Shown: piece by piece, positions 35,898 through 44,011 of the stretch
How positions within the stretch are numbered: the first letter of the stretch is position 1
Layout: the number at the start of each line of letters is the position of its first letter
Origin: Verrucomicrobiota bacterium
Lineage (GTDB): Bacteria > Verrucomicrobiota > Verrucomicrobiia > Opitutales > UBA953
Direction of reading: 5' to 3'
Length of the DNA: 64,000 bases
NCBI GenBank assembly: GCA_014193315.1
Contig: BJHS01000003.1
Span: forward strand, 140,245 to 204,244
Program-made: the position numbers and the translations under genes
The notes under the pieces: generated by a model
Told to the model about the DNA's origin: nothing
The model's database searches: none
Seen by the model: the letters and a program-made list of their open reading frames with translations, nothing else

Positions 35898-36575
35898 ATG
35901 CGTACCGCCCTGCTCCTCGCCAGCCTCGTGCTTCCCTCCGTCGCCCGCCCCGCGGCCGTCGACGCTTTACCCGTCAGCCCGGCGGTACCCGCGGTGGCCC
36001 ATCCCGCGGCGGAGGCTCCGGGCTTCGTCCCGTTGTTCAACGGCAAGGACCTCGCGGGTTGGCGCACGAAAGGCAACTGGGTCTATGACGTCGACGGCAG
36101 TGTCACCCTGAAGCCGCGGGCCGGCGAGACGGGTTGGAAGCGCTTCGACGCCTACCTCTTCACCGAGCGCAAGTACCGCTCCTTCGTCCTCGACCTCGAG
36201 TTCAAGATCGAGCCGACCGGCAACTCCGGCGTTTTCTTCCGCGTGGCCAATCCCCTGGATCCGGTCGACCACGGCATCGAGTTGCAGGTGCTTGATACCT
36301 ACGGCTTGGCAAAGCCGGGCCACCACGACTGCGGCGGGATCATCCGCGCGATGGCGCCTTCGCGCAACATGGTCAAGCCGGCCGGCGAGTGGAATCGCTA
36401 CACCCTCACGCTTAAGGAGGATCTGCTGCAGGTCGATTTCAACGGCGAGCGCACCATCGTGCTGGCGCTGGAGCAGTCGCCGATGAAGGACCGCCCGGCC
36501 GACGGGCACGTGGGTTTCCAGGATGAGGCCAAGCGGGTCTGGTACCGCGGCGTGCGGATCCGGGAGTTGAAGTGA
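35898..36575 (+). CDS. DUF1080 (3-keto-disaccharide hydrolase-like) protein
   Basis: A 225-residue exported protein of the DUF1080 jelly-roll family. After the signal peptide come FVPLFNGKDLAGWRTKGNWVYDVDGSVTLKP, LDLEFKIEPTGNSGVFFRV, GIELQVLDTYG and KPAGEWNRYTLTLKEDLLQVDFNGE, which together are diagnostic. Members are glycoside-acting or glycan-binding, and some cleave 3-keto-disaccharides. Such genes are abundant in Planctomycetes and Verrucomicrobia. It follows the hydrolase gene by eight bases; the convergent cupin gene ends seven bases downstream without a terminator. Confidence 0.9.
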   Translation: MRTALLLASLVLPSVARPAAVDALPVSPAVPAVAHPAAEAPGFVPLFNGKDLAGWRTKGNWVYDVDGSVTLKPRAGETGWKRFDAYLFTERKYRSFVLDLEFKIEPTGNSGVFFRVANPLDPVDHGIELQVLDTYGLAKPGHHDCGGIIRAMAPSRNMVKPAGEWNRYTLTLKEDLLQVDFNGERTIVLALEQSPMKDRPADGHVGFQDEAKRVWYRGVRIRELK

Positions 36576-36582
36576 GCGACCT

Positions 36583-36993
36583 TCAGCCGCGCCCGCGGAG
36601 GCTCTTCCACGGCGCCTGGTCGCTCACGTCGACCATGAAGGGCCCTCGGCTGGCGCCCGGCGAAAGGATTGCGAGGATCGTGGCGTCGGCGGACGAACTA
36701 TTGAAAGTGGCGTGGACGATCCCGGCGGGGATGTGGGCGCTCTCGCCGGCCTTCAGGATACGCTTCTCCTGTTCGACCCATTGCTCCACCTCGCCCTTGA
36801 GGACGTAGATCATTTCCTCGAGCTCGGGGTGGGTGTGGAAAGCGTGGCCTTCGCCCGCGGGCAGGGTGGCCTCGCAGACCTGCAGGGCCTTGGCCTCGGT
36901 CACGCCGGGGCGGCAGAGCCAGTAGTTGGTGCGGCCTTTGTACTCCTCCTTGAAGGCGTCGGCCGGGGTCACGAAGCGCAGGGGTTTGCTCAT
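36583..36993 (-). CDS. Cupin domain protein
   Basis: A 136-residue single-domain cupin. The two motifs are GEGHAFHTHPELEEMIYVLKGE and IPAGIVHATFN, giving His, His, Glu and His ligands for a divalent metal. ATG 36993 is used; the upstream frame lacks coding character. Cupins of this size bind or isomerise small ligands, and the substrate is unknown. It diverges from the SGNH hydrolase gene across about 100 bases. Confidence 0.85.
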   Translation of the reverse strand: MSKPLRFVTPADAFKEEYKGRTNYWLCRPGVTEAKALQVCEATLPAGEGHAFHTHPELEEMIYVLKGEVEQWVEQEKRILKAGESAHIPAGIVHATFNSSSADATILAILSPGASRGPFMVDVSDQAPWKSLRGRG

Positions 36994-37045
36994 GGGGCGA
37001 CGGTGGCAAGCCTCCGCCCGCAGGGCAAGCATCCGCAACGGTGCG

Positions 37046-37074
37046 TTGACAGGAGGGAACCCTCGGGCGAAAAA
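37046..37074 (+). promoter_or_regulatory. Candidate promoter of the SGNH hydrolase gene
   Basis: TTGACA (37046-37051) is a consensus -35, and GAAAAA (37069-37074) is a weak -10 at 17 bases. The gene starts 21 bases further downstream. Confidence 0.4.
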
Positions 37075-37094
37075 GCTGTCCTTACCTCACCCCT

Positions 37095-37880
37095 ATGAAG
37101 CCCCTGCACGCCCTCCTCCTCGGTACCGCCTTCCTTGGTGCCTCCGTCTTCGCCGCCGATGAGGCGAAGAAGCCCGCCGACGCCAAGCCCGCGGTCAAGG
37201 CCGCGGCCCCCAAGGTTCCCGCCCAGCCCGCCGATGTCGCCGCTCCGAAGGTCGGCAACGACGGCCAGATCCAAGGAGGCTTCGCCAAGTCGCATGAATC
37301 CTTCGTCGCGCTCGCCAAGAAGGGCGAGGCCGAGGTTGTCTTCCTCGGTGACTCCATCACCGCGGGTTGGGGTGGCGCCGGGAAGGAAGTCTTCAAGGAG
37401 TACGCCAAGTATAAGGCCGTGAACTTCGGTATCGGTGGCGACCGCGTGCAGCACGTCCTCTGGCGCGTCGAGAACGGCGAGTTTGAAGGCCTCAAGCCCA
37501 AGGTCGTCGTCCTCATGATCGGGACCAACAACGCCGGCGTCGCCGATAACTCGCCCGCGCAGATCGCGGCTGGCATCAAGAACATCATCGACGCCATCCA
37601 TAAGCGCTCGGCCGATACGAAGGTGCTGCTCCTCGCGATCTTCCCCCGCGGCGCGACCCCGGCGGATGGCAACCGCGTGAAGAACGAGAAGGTCAACGCG
37701 ATCATCGCCAAGCTCGACGATGGCAAGAAGGTCCACTACTTCGACATCGGGGCCAAGTTCCTCAAGGCCGACGGCACGCTGGAGAAGTCGGTCATGCCCG
37801 ACCTCCTGCACCTCAATCCCGCCAGCTACCAGGTCGAGGCCGACGCGATCCGCGAGAAACTCGCCTCGCTCGTCAAGTAA
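37095..37880 (+). CDS. Exported SGNH/GDSL hydrolase
   Basis: A 261-residue protein with a signal peptide and an Ala/Lys/Pro-rich linker to about residue 55. All four SGNH blocks are present: VVFLGDSITAGWGG (nucleophile Ser), GIGGDRVQHVLWR, VVLMIGTNNAG and DLLHLNPASY with the Asp and His. This matches the PAF-acetylhydrolase beta/gamma-like group, many of which de-acetylate glycans. The leader has CACCCCT before ATG and no Shine-Dalgarno sequence. Confidence 0.92.
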   Translation: MKPLHALLLGTAFLGASVFAADEAKKPADAKPAVKAAAPKVPAQPADVAAPKVGNDGQIQGGFAKSHESFVALAKKGEAEVVFLGDSITAGWGGAGKEVFKEYAKYKAVNFGIGGDRVQHVLWRVENGEFEGLKPKVVVLMIGTNNAGVADNSPAQIAAGIKNIIDAIHKRSADTKVLLLAIFPRGATPADGNRVKNEKVNAIIAKLDDGKKVHYFDIGAKFLKADGTLEKSVMPDLLHLNPASYQVEADAIREKLASLVK

Positions 37881-37903
37881 GCCGCGGCGTCGGCGCCTTG
37901 CCC

Positions 37904-37932
37904 GAAGGCCGGTCCCGCGAGGGTCCGGCCTT
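37904..37932. terminator. Possible terminator between convergent genes
   Basis: A perfect nine-pair stem GAAGGCCGG / CCGGCCTTC with an eleven-base loop lies between the SGNH gene and the convergent one-haem protein gene. The T-tract is poor on both strands. Confidence 0.4.
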
Positions 37933-37944
37933 CGTCTTGTCCGC

Positions 37945-39243
37945 CTACTTGCCCCAGTCCGGGGGCAGCCCGGGTAAGGTCGCGGTCAGGATCTCGTGGA
38001 TCGCTTTGCGCTCCGCGGCCGGCAGGTGCGCGAACTCCGGCGCGGGCTCGGCGGCGAGCAGCCCGCGGGACAGTCGGCGGAGCACCACGGCGCGGAGTTC
38101 CTTGGGCATGGCTTCGAACGTGCGGGCGTAGATCAAGGGACTGCAGCGGTATTTGAACAGGCGGGTCCGGAGATCCAGGTCGCGCAGCGCGCGGTCGTGG
38201 TCGTCGGGGCGTCGGGTGCTCGCGTACGCCTTCTCGAACGAGCCCTCCCCCTGGATGCCGTCGGCGGGGAAGGCGGCCTCGCCTTTGCAGAGCAGGGCTT
38301 CGAGCACTTTCTCCGCCTGGCTATTCAGCACCACCAGGTAGGAGCCGGAAGGGGCGGAGTCGGCGGGGAGTTGGAGCAGTTCCCGCATCGCCGGCCAACG
38401 GTAGAGCGCGATGCGGGACTCTTGGTTGGCGGTACAGAGCACGTTGTGCACATGGATCTGGTGGTCGTGCATGAGCAACGCCACGATGTCGCTCGTCGCC
38501 CGGGGGTAGCGCGAGGTGTCGGGCCCGGCGGGCAAGGCGGGCGCAACTTCTCCGCGCAGCGGCGGCTCGTTGGTGAAGGCCTCGGCGGTCGCGGCGGTCA
38601 CGTTGCCGCGATGCCGCAGTCCCGGGGTGCGGCCGGTCACATACCAGCCCCCCCAGCGTTCGTTCAAGGGCGTGCCAGGCTCGACATTAGCGCCGCCCGA
38701 TCCGCTCAGCGTCTCGCCGGTCGGGTCGGGGAAGACGGACCGGGCGCGCAGCGAGGGGGTGTGGTCGTGGTGCGCATGGCAGAGCAGGCATTCTTGGCTA
38801 CGGGCGACCAGCGGCTCCGTCTCCGGCTGCTGCGCATCGAGGACGTAGAACGTGGCACCGAGCACCGGGTCGAACACGGTGACCTCCATCGCCCCGCCCG
38901 GCACCCAGCCTACGTAGGCCTCGTCGGAGAAGTAGAGCGCCCTGGGGTTGCTCGGCGAGATGAGCTGACGCTGGAGGCTGGTCTTACTGAACACGAGCAA
39001 CTGCGATTCCACCGGTACCTTCAGCTGGTCCAGGAGCCAGCGCAGGCGCCGCCGCGCCGGCCAGCTGCGAATCTCCTCCGCCTGCTTCGCCGCCGCCGCG
39101 TTGAGCCGGGCGACCGCGTCGACCGGTTTAGACTCGGAATAGCTGATCGGCGGATCCTCGAACGGTTCATGGTTCTGCGCTCGGCTGGCCCCCGGCAGCG
39201 TCAAAGCCGCGGTGAGCAGGCAGGCGGGGAGACGCACGAGCAT
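37945..39243 (-). CDS. Exported protein with one CxxCH haem motif, unknown family
   Basis: A 432-residue protein with a signal peptide (MLVRLPACLLTAALTLPGASRA). A single c-type haem site reads ECLLCHAHHDH about one third along, within 'VARSQECLLCHAHHDHTPSL'. A second His-rich block, MHDHQIHVHN, lies near the middle and could give distal ligands. 'SNPRALYFSDEAYVGWVPGGAMEVTVFDP' lies upstream of the haem site. It probably sits outside the inner membrane and carries electrons, or senses a ligand. ATG 39243 is taken because sequence further upstream is opposite the sigma factor gene. Confidence 0.7.
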   Translation of the reverse strand: MLVRLPACLLTAALTLPGASRAQNHEPFEDPPISYSESKPVDAVARLNAAAAKQAEEIRSWPARRRLRWLLDQLKVPVESQLLVFSKTSLQRQLISPSNPRALYFSDEAYVGWVPGGAMEVTVFDPVLGATFYVLDAQQPETEPLVARSQECLLCHAHHDHTPSLRARSVFPDPTGETLSGSGGANVEPGTPLNERWGGWYVTGRTPGLRHRGNVTAATAEAFTNEPPLRGEVAPALPAGPDTSRYPRATSDIVALLMHDHQIHVHNVLCTANQESRIALYRWPAMRELLQLPADSAPSGSYLVVLNSQAEKVLEALLCKGEAAFPADGIQGEGSFEKAYASTRRPDDHDRALRDLDLRTRLFKYRCSPLIYARTFEAMPKELRAVVLRRLSRGLLAAEPAPEFAHLPAAERKAIHEILTATLPGLPPDWGK

Positions 39244-39325
39244 GGTTTCATTCAAGGGCTGCCCGTCGCCGCCGCAAGCATCCCGCCCCGCGGGGCCGGG
39301 GTAGTAGCCCCGCTTGCCGCCCCTG

Positions 39326-40327
39326 TTAGGCGGCGGGACGCCGGCCGACCTCGCCGCGAATCTTCTGCAAGGCGAGGCCCTCGAGCTGGCGGACCCGTTC
39401 GCGGGTAACGCCGAGTTCCCGGCCGATCTCCTCGAGCGTCCACTCGTGGTCGGTCCCGACGCCATGACGCAGGCACAGGATGCGCCGTTCGCGAATGTCG
39501 ACGCGTTGCAGCAGGCGACGCACGTAGGCGGCCTGGTCGGCGCATTCGGCCGCCCCCGCGGGATCGGTGGCGTGCTCATCCTTGATCCGGTCAGCCAGGG
39601 TGAGGCTGCCATCCTCCTCCTGGGGCGCGTCGAGCGACAAGCCGGTCTGCGTCAGCCGGCGCAGCTCGGTCAGGTGATCCGGCGCCCAGCCGAGTTCGAC
39701 GGACACTTCGGTTTCGGTCGGTTCGCGGCCGAACTTCTGGACGAGCTCCGCTTCGACGCGGCGCGCCGCCGTGAGTTGCTCGTGGATGTTGCGGGGCAGG
39801 TGGACGGGGCGATGCCGCTGGCGTAGTTCGGCCATGATCTGGCTGTGGATGTCCCACGCGGCGAACGTGCTGAAGCGGATGCCGCGGTCCGGGTCGAACT
39901 TATGCACCGCCGTCATCAGGCCCGCGTTGCCGGCGCTGACGAGGTCGAGCAGGTCGTCCCGGCTGTGGGCGAAGCGCTTGGCAAAGTAGACGACGAGCCG
40001 CAGGTTGCGCTCCACGAACTCCTCGTAGGCGAGCTGGGCGGCCGGCGTGAGCGAGCCGTCAGGGCGGAGGCCGGCGCGCATGGCCCGGCCGAGTCGGCGT
40101 TCCCCGGTGGCGTCGAGTTTGTCGAGGCGGCAGGCGCGGCTCAGGTAGTGGCCCAGCCCGTCCGCCATGGTCTCGCCTTCGATGAAGGCCTGGGCCGCAA
40201 GGCTGGCGACCTCCGAGAGGGCTTCGGGGGTCGGGATGTCGGCGGGGGCGGCGAGGCGGGTGAGGTCCGTGGTGGGGAGGGTGCTGGTCGGGAGGCGGAG
40301 GTCTTGGAGGCGTTGGGTTTGGATCAT
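39326..40327 (-). CDS. Sigma-70 family RNA polymerase sigma factor, non-housekeeping type
   Basis: A 333-residue sigma factor without region 1.1. Region 2 runs NLRLVVYFAKRFAHSRDDLLDLVSAGNAGLMTAVHKFDPDRGIRFSTFAAWDIHSQIM. The usual WW pair that opens the -10 element is W158-D159, so the second Trp is lost. Region 3 has LPRNIHEQLTAARRVEAEL, and region 4.2 is WTLEEIGRELGVTRERVRQLEGLALQKIR, very like RpoD. It resembles group 2/3 sigma factors that act in stress or stationary phase. Its targets are unknown. It has its own 285-base upstream region. Confidence 0.9.
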   Translation of the reverse strand: MIQTQRLQDLRLPTSTLPTTDLTRLAAPADIPTPEALSEVASLAAQAFIEGETMADGLGHYLSRACRLDKLDATGERRLGRAMRAGLRPDGSLTPAAQLAYEEFVERNLRLVVYFAKRFAHSRDDLLDLVSAGNAGLMTAVHKFDPDRGIRFSTFAAWDIHSQIMAELRQRHRPVHLPRNIHEQLTAARRVEAELVQKFGREPTETEVSVELGWAPDHLTELRRLTQTGLSLDAPQEEDGSLTLADRIKDEHATDPAGAAECADQAAYVRRLLQRVDIRERRILCLRHGVGTDHEWTLEEIGRELGVTRERVRQLEGLALQKIRGEVGRRPAA

Positions 40328-40612
40328 GTGGAAAGGGGCGGGGAGGCTTCTAATAAAAAGTAGTAGGCTTACATAATAGGGGCCGGAAAAGGCCCTTTTC
40401 GGACCCGTGTTTACCTAAGTCTTTGTTCATCAAGAAAATCCTTTGCGTAGATTTTTTCGGGGCCCGGGGGCCGCCGGCCCCGCGGGGGTGGCTCGACCGA
40501 GAGACTACCCCCCGTCGGCGGCTTGTCAAATGACCGCGGCCCGCCCCCCGGGGGCCGCGCGCGGTTCGCAGAATAGGGTTTCCCCGGTTCCGCACTGGTC
40601 CCAACCTGCGGT
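40328..40612. other. Intergenic region between sigma factor and M13 peptidase genes
   Basis: The left part is AT-rich and should hold the sigma factor promoter; TATTAT (minus strand, near 40373) is a possible -10 without a clear -35. GGGCC-GGAAAA-GGCCC-TTTT at 40380-40399 forms a small terminator-like hairpin on the plus strand. The right part is very GC-rich with runs of G and C, and no promoter stands out for the peptidase gene. Confidence 0.4.
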
Positions 40613-42631
40613 ATGCGCCTACCCCTGCTCGCCGTCGTGCTCGCATCCCCCCTGCTGGCTGGGCCCAGCAACCGTCTTCCCGGCGACCTCATCGAGGCGA
40701 ACCGCGACCAAGCGGTGCCGGCCCGGCAGGATTTCTGGCGTCATGCCAATGGGCTCTGGAACCAAGCCCACCCGATTCCCGCCGACCGGGCGGTCTATAA
40801 CTCCTTTGCTTGGCAGGATGACTTATTGAAGCGGGACCTGCTCGCGATCAACGCCGACTTGCTGGTCCAGAAGGATGCCAATGGCGACCAGCGCCGCCTC
40901 GCCGATTTCTGGCGGTCCGCCTTGGGCTTCGAATCCGGCCCGGCCGAACTGCCCGCGGGGTTGCGTGCCGTCTTGGCTGGCCTCGACGAGGCGAAGACCC
41001 CGCAGGCGTTGCTCGATGCGGCCGGCGCTCTTTACGCCGAGGGTACCGGCTCCTTCCTCGGGGTCTTCGCCTCGCAGGATAAGAAGGACGAGACCAAGGT
41101 CGCCCTGCATCTCTGGCAAGCGGGCCTTTCCCTGCCGGAGCGGGCGTTCTACTTCAGCGACGAGCCCGCCACCAAGCGCGTGCGCGACGCGTTCCCGGCC
41201 CATGTCGCCAAGATGCTGGGTTTTCTTGGCTACGATGCGCCCCGGGCCGCCAAGGCCGGCGCCGCAGTCCTCGCGTTTGAGACCAAGCTCGCGGAGGTCT
41301 CCTTGCCGATGGTGCAGCTCCGCAATCCCGACGCGCATTACCACCCGATGACCTGGGCGGAGATCGACGCCCTCACGCCCGGCCTGCGCTGGGAGGCGGC
41401 CGCCCGTCGCGCTGGGGCCCCTGCGGTCACCCGGGTCATCGTCGGCCAGCCCGACTTCCTGCCGGCGTTGGCGCGCATCCTGGCCGCCACGCCGCCGGAG
41501 GCGGTCCGCGACTACTTCCGCTTCCAGGCGATTTCCGGTTACGCTTCCGTGCTGAACGGCACCACGGCGGCGGCGGCGTTCGAGTTCGAGGGCGTCGTCA
41601 TGACGGGCGCCAAGCAGCAACGGAGCCTCGAGGAGCGCGCCTTGAAGATGCAGGATGGCGCCTTGGGTGATTTGCTGGGCAAGGAATTCGTGGCCCGCCG
41701 GTTTCCCCCGGCCCAGCGCGAGCGTTTCCGCTTGGTCTGCGAGAACGTGCGGACCGCTTTCGCCGCCCGAATTCGTAAACTGGAGTGGATGGACGCCGAT
41801 ACGCAGGCCTGGGCCTTGCGTAAACTCGCGGCAATTAAACTACGCGTGGGCTATCCCGATAAATTCCGCGGCTATGAGGGCGTCGAGATCCGCGCCGACG
41901 GCCTGGCTCAGAACTTGGTCAACGTCAGACAGTGGTCGCGGGCGCGGTCGTTCGCTCGCGTCGGTGGTGCGCCCGAGCGCGAGGAGTGGGGTATGCGTCC
42001 CTACACGGTCAACGCCTACTACAGCCCGATGAACAATGAGATCGTGATGCCCGCCGCCATCCTCGCCGTCCCGACGTACGACGGGGCCCTCCTCGACGAC
42101 GCGGTCCTCTACGGTTTCATCGCCTGCACGATTGGTCATGAACTCACGCACGGGTTCGATGATTCTGGCCGCCGGTTCGGTCCGACGGGCCGCCTGGAGC
42201 AGGGCTGGTCGCCACCTACGGAAAAGGGCTTCCGGGATCGTTGCGACTTGATCGTCGCCCAGTACGACAAGGAAGAGCCTTTGCCGGGGATCCGCGTCAA
42301 TGGTAAGCTCACCTTGGGCGAGAATATCGCTGATATTGGTGGCGTCGAAATCGCCCTCGACGCTTTTCGCGCGACGGAAGCCTTCCGGTCGGGGCGCTTG
42401 ATCGCCGGCCAGACGCCGCTTCAGCGTTTCTTCCTGGCCCACGCTTTCGCCTTCGCCGGCAACACCCGCGCCGAGACGCTCCGCAACCGCCTCCTCTCGG
42501 ATACCCATTCCCCGATGCCCCAGCGCATCAACGTCGTCCTCCGCAACGTGGATTCCTTCCATGAGGCCTTCGGCACTCAGCCCGGCGACGCCATGTGGCT
42601 GGACCCGAAAGAGCGCGTCAAAATCTGGTGA
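40613..42631 (+). CDS. Exported M13 family zinc metallopeptidase
   Basis: A 672-residue neprilysin-type peptidase. A short signal peptide is followed by DFWRHANGLWNQAHPIPADR, the usual M13 start. The zinc site is HELTH (509-513) with Glu570 in GENIADIGG. VNAYYSPMNNEIVMPAAIL precedes the site, and RINVVLRNVDSFHEAFG with the end DPKERVKIW is typical. It should cut short peptides outside the cytoplasm. It heads a likely operon with the sulfatase (eight bases on), lactonase and cytochrome genes. Confidence 0.95.
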   Translation: MRLPLLAVVLASPLLAGPSNRLPGDLIEANRDQAVPARQDFWRHANGLWNQAHPIPADRAVYNSFAWQDDLLKRDLLAINADLLVQKDANGDQRRLADFWRSALGFESGPAELPAGLRAVLAGLDEAKTPQALLDAAGALYAEGTGSFLGVFASQDKKDETKVALHLWQAGLSLPERAFYFSDEPATKRVRDAFPAHVAKMLGFLGYDAPRAAKAGAAVLAFETKLAEVSLPMVQLRNPDAHYHPMTWAEIDALTPGLRWEAAARRAGAPAVTRVIVGQPDFLPALARILAATPPEAVRDYFRFQAISGYASVLNGTTAAAAFEFEGVVMTGAKQQRSLEERALKMQDGALGDLLGKEFVARRFPPAQRERFRLVCENVRTAFAARIRKLEWMDADTQAWALRKLAAIKLRVGYPDKFRGYEGVEIRADGLAQNLVNVRQWSRARSFARVGGAPEREEWGMRPYTVNAYYSPMNNEIVMPAAILAVPTYDGALLDDAVLYGFIACTIGHELTHGFDDSGRRFGPTGRLEQGWSPPTEKGFRDRCDLIVAQYDKEEPLPGIRVNGKLTLGENIADIGGVEIALDAFRATEAFRSGRLIAGQTPLQRFFLAHAFAFAGNTRAETLRNRLLSDTHSPMPQRINVVLRNVDSFHEAFGTQPGDAMWLDPKERVKIW

Positions 42632-42639
42632 TCACCCCT

Positions 42640-43962
42640 ATGCGCTCCCTCCTGTTTCTCTTCTGTACGCTGACGCTGGGGGCCGCCGAGCCGGCCTCAC
42701 CGGCGAAGGCGCCGAATATCGTCATGATCATTTCGGACGACCATGCTTGGTTCGATTACGGGTTCATGGGGTCGACGGCCGTCAATACCCCGAACCTCGA
42801 CAAGTTGGCCGCCGAGTCGCGCGTCTTCCCGCGCGGGTACAATACCAATTCGCTGTGCGGTCCGAGCCTCGCCTCCATCTTGACCGGCCGGCACGTCCAT
42901 CGGCATGGCATCACCGGCAATGACCCGCTCGTGCCCGCCTCCGTCACCCCGGCGGCGAGGCAGGCCAGCCCCGCGTTCCTGGCGGGTCGCGCCCAGATGA
43001 TTAAACTGTTCCAGCAGTCCCCGCATCTCCCGCGCTTATTGGCTGAGCAGGGCTACGTCAGCCTGCAGACGGGTAAATGGTGGATGGGCGACTACACGAC
43101 CGGCGGGTTCACCGAAGGCATGACCAAGGGTGGTCGGCATGGCGACGTCGGCCTCGACATCGGCCGCAAGACGTTGGCGCCACTCACCGAGTTCATCACC
43201 CGGGCGAAAAAAGACGGTAAGCCATTCTTTGCTTGGTACGCGCCGATGATGCCGCATGACCCGCACAACCCTCCGGAACGCTTGCTGGCCAAATACCGCG
43301 ATCGTTCGCCGACCCCGCAGGCCGCCCGCTACCACGCGATGGTCGAATGGTTCGACGAGACCATCGGGGACGTCCGGGCCCATCTCGAGAAGGAGGGGCT
43401 GACCCAGGATACGGTCATTGTCTACATCTCGGATAACGGCTGGATTCCGCGCACCGACAAGCCTGTGGTCGACTTTGGGCGTTCGAAGCAGTCGCCCTTT
43501 GACGGAGGTGTTCGCAGCCCGATTCTCGTGAGCTGGCCTGGCCACATCAAGCCGACCGTGGTCGCCGCTCCCGCCAGCGCCGTCGACCTCATGCCGACGC
43601 TCCTCAAGCTCGCCGGGGCCCGGGTGCCGGCCGATGGCGATGGGCTCGACCTACTGGACGATGCGGCGCTACAGGCCCGCCCCTTTGTCGCGGGACAGAA
43701 TTCGACCCATGATATCCGGGAACTGGGCCGTCCGGCCGCGAGCCTGCGTTATCGCTGGCTCGTCGCCGGCGAGCTCAAACTCATCGTGTCGAGCGGCCTT
43801 AAGACCGGCGAGACGGCGAATGGCTCCACCGACGCCACCGAGCCACCGCGCCTCTTCGACCTGAAGACGGATCCCTACGAAAAACAGGACCTCGCCGCCG
43901 AACGTCCCGCGGAAGTGAAACGGCTCACCGCCCTCTTGGATGCCTGGTGGGATGGCCGCTGA
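42640..43962 (+). CDS. Exported sulfatase with CGPSL formylglycine site
   Basis: A 440-residue type I sulfatase with a signal peptide. Metal ligands include the Asp pair in MIISDDHAWFDYGF (Asp33, Asp34) and DNGW near residue 268. The modified residue is Cys73 in NSLCGPSLASILTGR; the usual CxPSR has Leu in place of Arg. Cys can still be converted to formylglycine by the CxP core. KWWMGDY and PHDPHNPPERLLAKY are further active-site segments. It probably removes sulfate from polysaccharides. It starts eight bases after the M13 gene. Confidence 0.92.
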   Translation: MRSLLFLFCTLTLGAAEPASPAKAPNIVMIISDDHAWFDYGFMGSTAVNTPNLDKLAAESRVFPRGYNTNSLCGPSLASILTGRHVHRHGITGNDPLVPASVTPAARQASPAFLAGRAQMIKLFQQSPHLPRLLAEQGYVSLQTGKWWMGDYTTGGFTEGMTKGGRHGDVGLDIGRKTLAPLTEFITRAKKDGKPFFAWYAPMMPHDPHNPPERLLAKYRDRSPTPQAARYHAMVEWFDETIGDVRAHLEKEGLTQDTVIVYISDNGWIPRTDKPVVDFGRSKQSPFDGGVRSPILVSWPGHIKPTVVAAPASAVDLMPTLLKLAGARVPADGDGLDLLDDAALQARPFVAGQNSTHDIRELGRPAASLRYRWLVAGELKLIVSSGLKTGETANGSTDATEPPRLFDLKTDPYEKQDLAAERPAEVKRLTALLDAWWDGR

Positions 43963-44011
43963 GATTTTGTTTGGAACTATGCCGCGCTCTCGCCCTCATA
44001 CCTTTACCCCC

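Noticed and set aside
39244..39612. N-terminal extension of the one-haem protein
   Set aside because: It overlaps the sigma factor gene on the same strand in a different frame, and ATG 39243 starts a clean signal peptide.
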